This document shows positions 12,922 to 14,088 of a DNA stretch of 14,088 bases, one piece after another. Every line of letters starts with the position of its first letter. Position 1 is the first letter of the stretch. A program made the translations under genes and the position numbers. The stretch spans positions 1 through 14,088 of the forward strand of contig CAAGGA010000156.1 of the NCBI GenBank assembly GCA_900769275.1. Direction: 5' to 3'. Under the pieces are notes generated by a model, which did not search any database, had not been told where the DNA came from, and saw only the letters and a program-made list of their open reading frames with translations. This DNA comes from an uncultured Prevotella sp. (GTDB taxonomy: Bacteria; Bacteroidota; Bacteroidia; Bacteroidales; Bacteroidaceae).

Positions 12922-13983
12922 ATGAGCAACAACTCTCTTCATCAGTCTCTCAAAAGAACTGGACGCGTACTCCTTATATATACGGGAGGGACGATAGGTA
13001 TGGGACGGAATCTCAGGACCGGAACCCTTGAACCCTTGGATTTCAACCATCTGCTCGGTTTTCTGCCCGAACTCGAACAGATACAGGTGAGCATCAGCGT
13101 GCATCAATTCGACAAGCCGATAGATTCCAGTGACATGGATTGCGACATCTGGGCGGAACTGGTCGGAATCATCAGTGACAACTATAATCAGTATGACGGC
13201 TTCGTCATATTGCACGGCACTGACACCATGGCATATACAGCTTCCGCATTGTCGTTCATGTTGCAGAACCTTACCAAGCCCGTCATTCTGACAGGTTCAC
13301 AATTGCCGGTGGGACAGTTGCGGACGGACGGTAGGGAAAACCTCATTACAAGTATCGAACTGGCTTCCCTTGTCAACGAATCAGGCGTTACGCCAATACC
13401 AGAGGTGTGTATCTACTTCGGAGGACATCTGCTTCGAGGAAACCGCAGTACAAAGCAGGATGCAGAGCAGTTTAATGCTTTCGAGTCTTTCAATTACCCA
13501 CACCTCTGCGAAGCGGGAATAGAATATACCTTTGCACATCATCACATCCTGAGACCGGATTTCTCACGACCGATGATTCCGCACAAGAAAATGAACCCCA
13601 ACATTCTCGTCTTCTCGTTATTTCCAGGCATTCAGAAAGAACTCTTCGGACACATTATCGACAATCCGCGGCTTAAGGGAATTGTCATGCGCAGTTATGG
13701 TTCGGGAAATGCACCGCAGCATAAATGGCTGAATGAAATGCTCAAAAAGGCAGTGGACAGGGGAGTTGTCATCGTAAATGTCTCACAGTGTATGGCGGGA
13801 AGAGTGGAAATGGAGAGATATGGGGCAGGGTTGCATCTTTCTCAGGCCGGAGTGGTATCTGGTTATGACTGCACCATCGAGGCCGCCACTACCAAACTCA
13901 TGCACCTCATAGCCATTCATCAGAATCCCGCTGTCGTCATCTCCCACATGCAACGTTGTCTGGCAGGAGAAATAACGGTGTAG
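12922..13983 (+). CDS. ansA: L-asparaginase, type I (AnsA-like)
   Basis: This 353-residue enzyme hydrolyses L-asparagine to aspartate and ammonia. The first Thr motif 'IYTGGTIGMG' (19-28) carries the probable nucleophile T24. The second, 'HGTDTMAYTASALSFML' (98-114), has the Thr-Asp pair, and 'DSSDM' (68-72) is the conserved substrate-side segment. 'TGSQLPVGQLRTDGRENL' and 'RSYGSGNAPQ' also agree closely with the E. coli type I enzyme as I remember it. The N-terminus has no signal peptide, so it is the cytoplasmic form rather than the periplasmic type II. The first 13 residues are a short extra extension. It has its own -7 box candidate. No terminator is recognisable in the 105 bases left after it. 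Confidence 0.95.
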   Translation: MSNNSLHQSLKRTGRVLLIYTGGTIGMGRNLRTGTLEPLDFNHLLGFLPELEQIQVSISVHQFDKPIDSSDMDCDIWAELVGIISDNYNQYDGFVILHGTDTMAYTASALSFMLQNLTKPVILTGSQLPVGQLRTDGRENLITSIELASLVNESGVTPIPEVCIYFGGHLLRGNRSTKQDAEQFNAFESFNYPHLCEAGIEYTFAHHHILRPDFSRPMIPHKKMNPNILVFSLFPGIQKELFGHIIDNPRLKGIVMRSYGSGNAPQHKWLNEMLKKAVDRGVVIVNVSQCMAGRVEMERYGAGLHLSQAGVVSGYDCTIEAATTKLMHLIAIHQNPAVVISHMQRCLAGEITV

Positions 13984-14088
13984 TTACAGGGCGTGTGATG
14001 CTGGTTATTGGAATCCGCCTATGACGAATTGCCAATGGATACTTACTCAGGAATTAACCCAAATCGGTCATTAGCGTTATGATGATAA

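Noticed and set aside
12607..13215. 202-residue minus-strand frame
   Set aside because: It is antisense to both the DUF4492 gene and ansA, which are recognised; the translation fits no family.
13984..14088. Possible gene start or terminator at the window end
   Set aside because: There is no open frame of note, no hairpin with a T-run and no promoter box; nothing can be supported.

Overview
The window looks like chromosomal DNA of an anaerobic Bacteroidota, most likely a Prevotella/Bacteroides-type gut or oral organism. The evidence is: DUF4248 and DUF4492 proteins, which I know only from that phylum; several promoters of the Bacteroidota form (TTTG about 19-21 bp before TAnnTTTG); starts without an obvious Shine-Dalgarno; a single-chain pyruvate:ferredoxin oxidoreductase; and a secreted GH43 glycosidase. 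No transposase, integrase, phage gene or CRISPR array is visible.

Layout. Positions 1-489 hold no convincing gene, only hairpins and repeats. A DUF4248 gene lies on the minus strand (490-684) and is divergent from a three-gene plus-strand operon (975-2940). That operon has two FdtA-like cupin sugar ketoisomerases and an FdtB-like aminotransferase, each joined to the next by an ATGA stop/start overlap. It should make a dTDP-3-amino-3,6-dideoxyhexose for surface glycans. Between the divergent promoters sit three perfect copies of a 10-bp repeat. queH (minus, epoxyqueuosine reductase) runs into the aminotransferase from the other side with a 20-bp convergent overlap. A tRNA-His gene with its own promoter and terminator follows at 3716-3790. 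A small Cys-rich protein with one membrane segment (3946-4323, minus) comes next, then nifJ (4473-8048, minus), then an AAA-type ATPase with an altered Walker B (8193-9380, minus). After a divergent promoter region come, on the plus strand, an ATP-grasp-like protein and a GH43 enzyme 23 bp downstream. A DUF4492 small membrane protein and type I L-asparaginase (ansA) complete the window. The last 105 bases show nothing I can name.

The feature that stands out beyond the genes is a family of 8-bp-period arrays (GTTGTTTN / NGGTTKTN and complements) at six places. Four of them are facing inverted pairs able to fold into long hairpins. Some arrays run into coding sequence and supply the final codons of genes. 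The best is the 43-bp-arm hairpin after the GH43 gene. Other points worth attention are the lost active-site His in the first cupin, the Walker B Glu-to-Gln change, and the 10-bp repeats standing where the operon's -33 box should be. No complete new defence or mobile system is evident; most genes are housekeeping or glycan metabolism.
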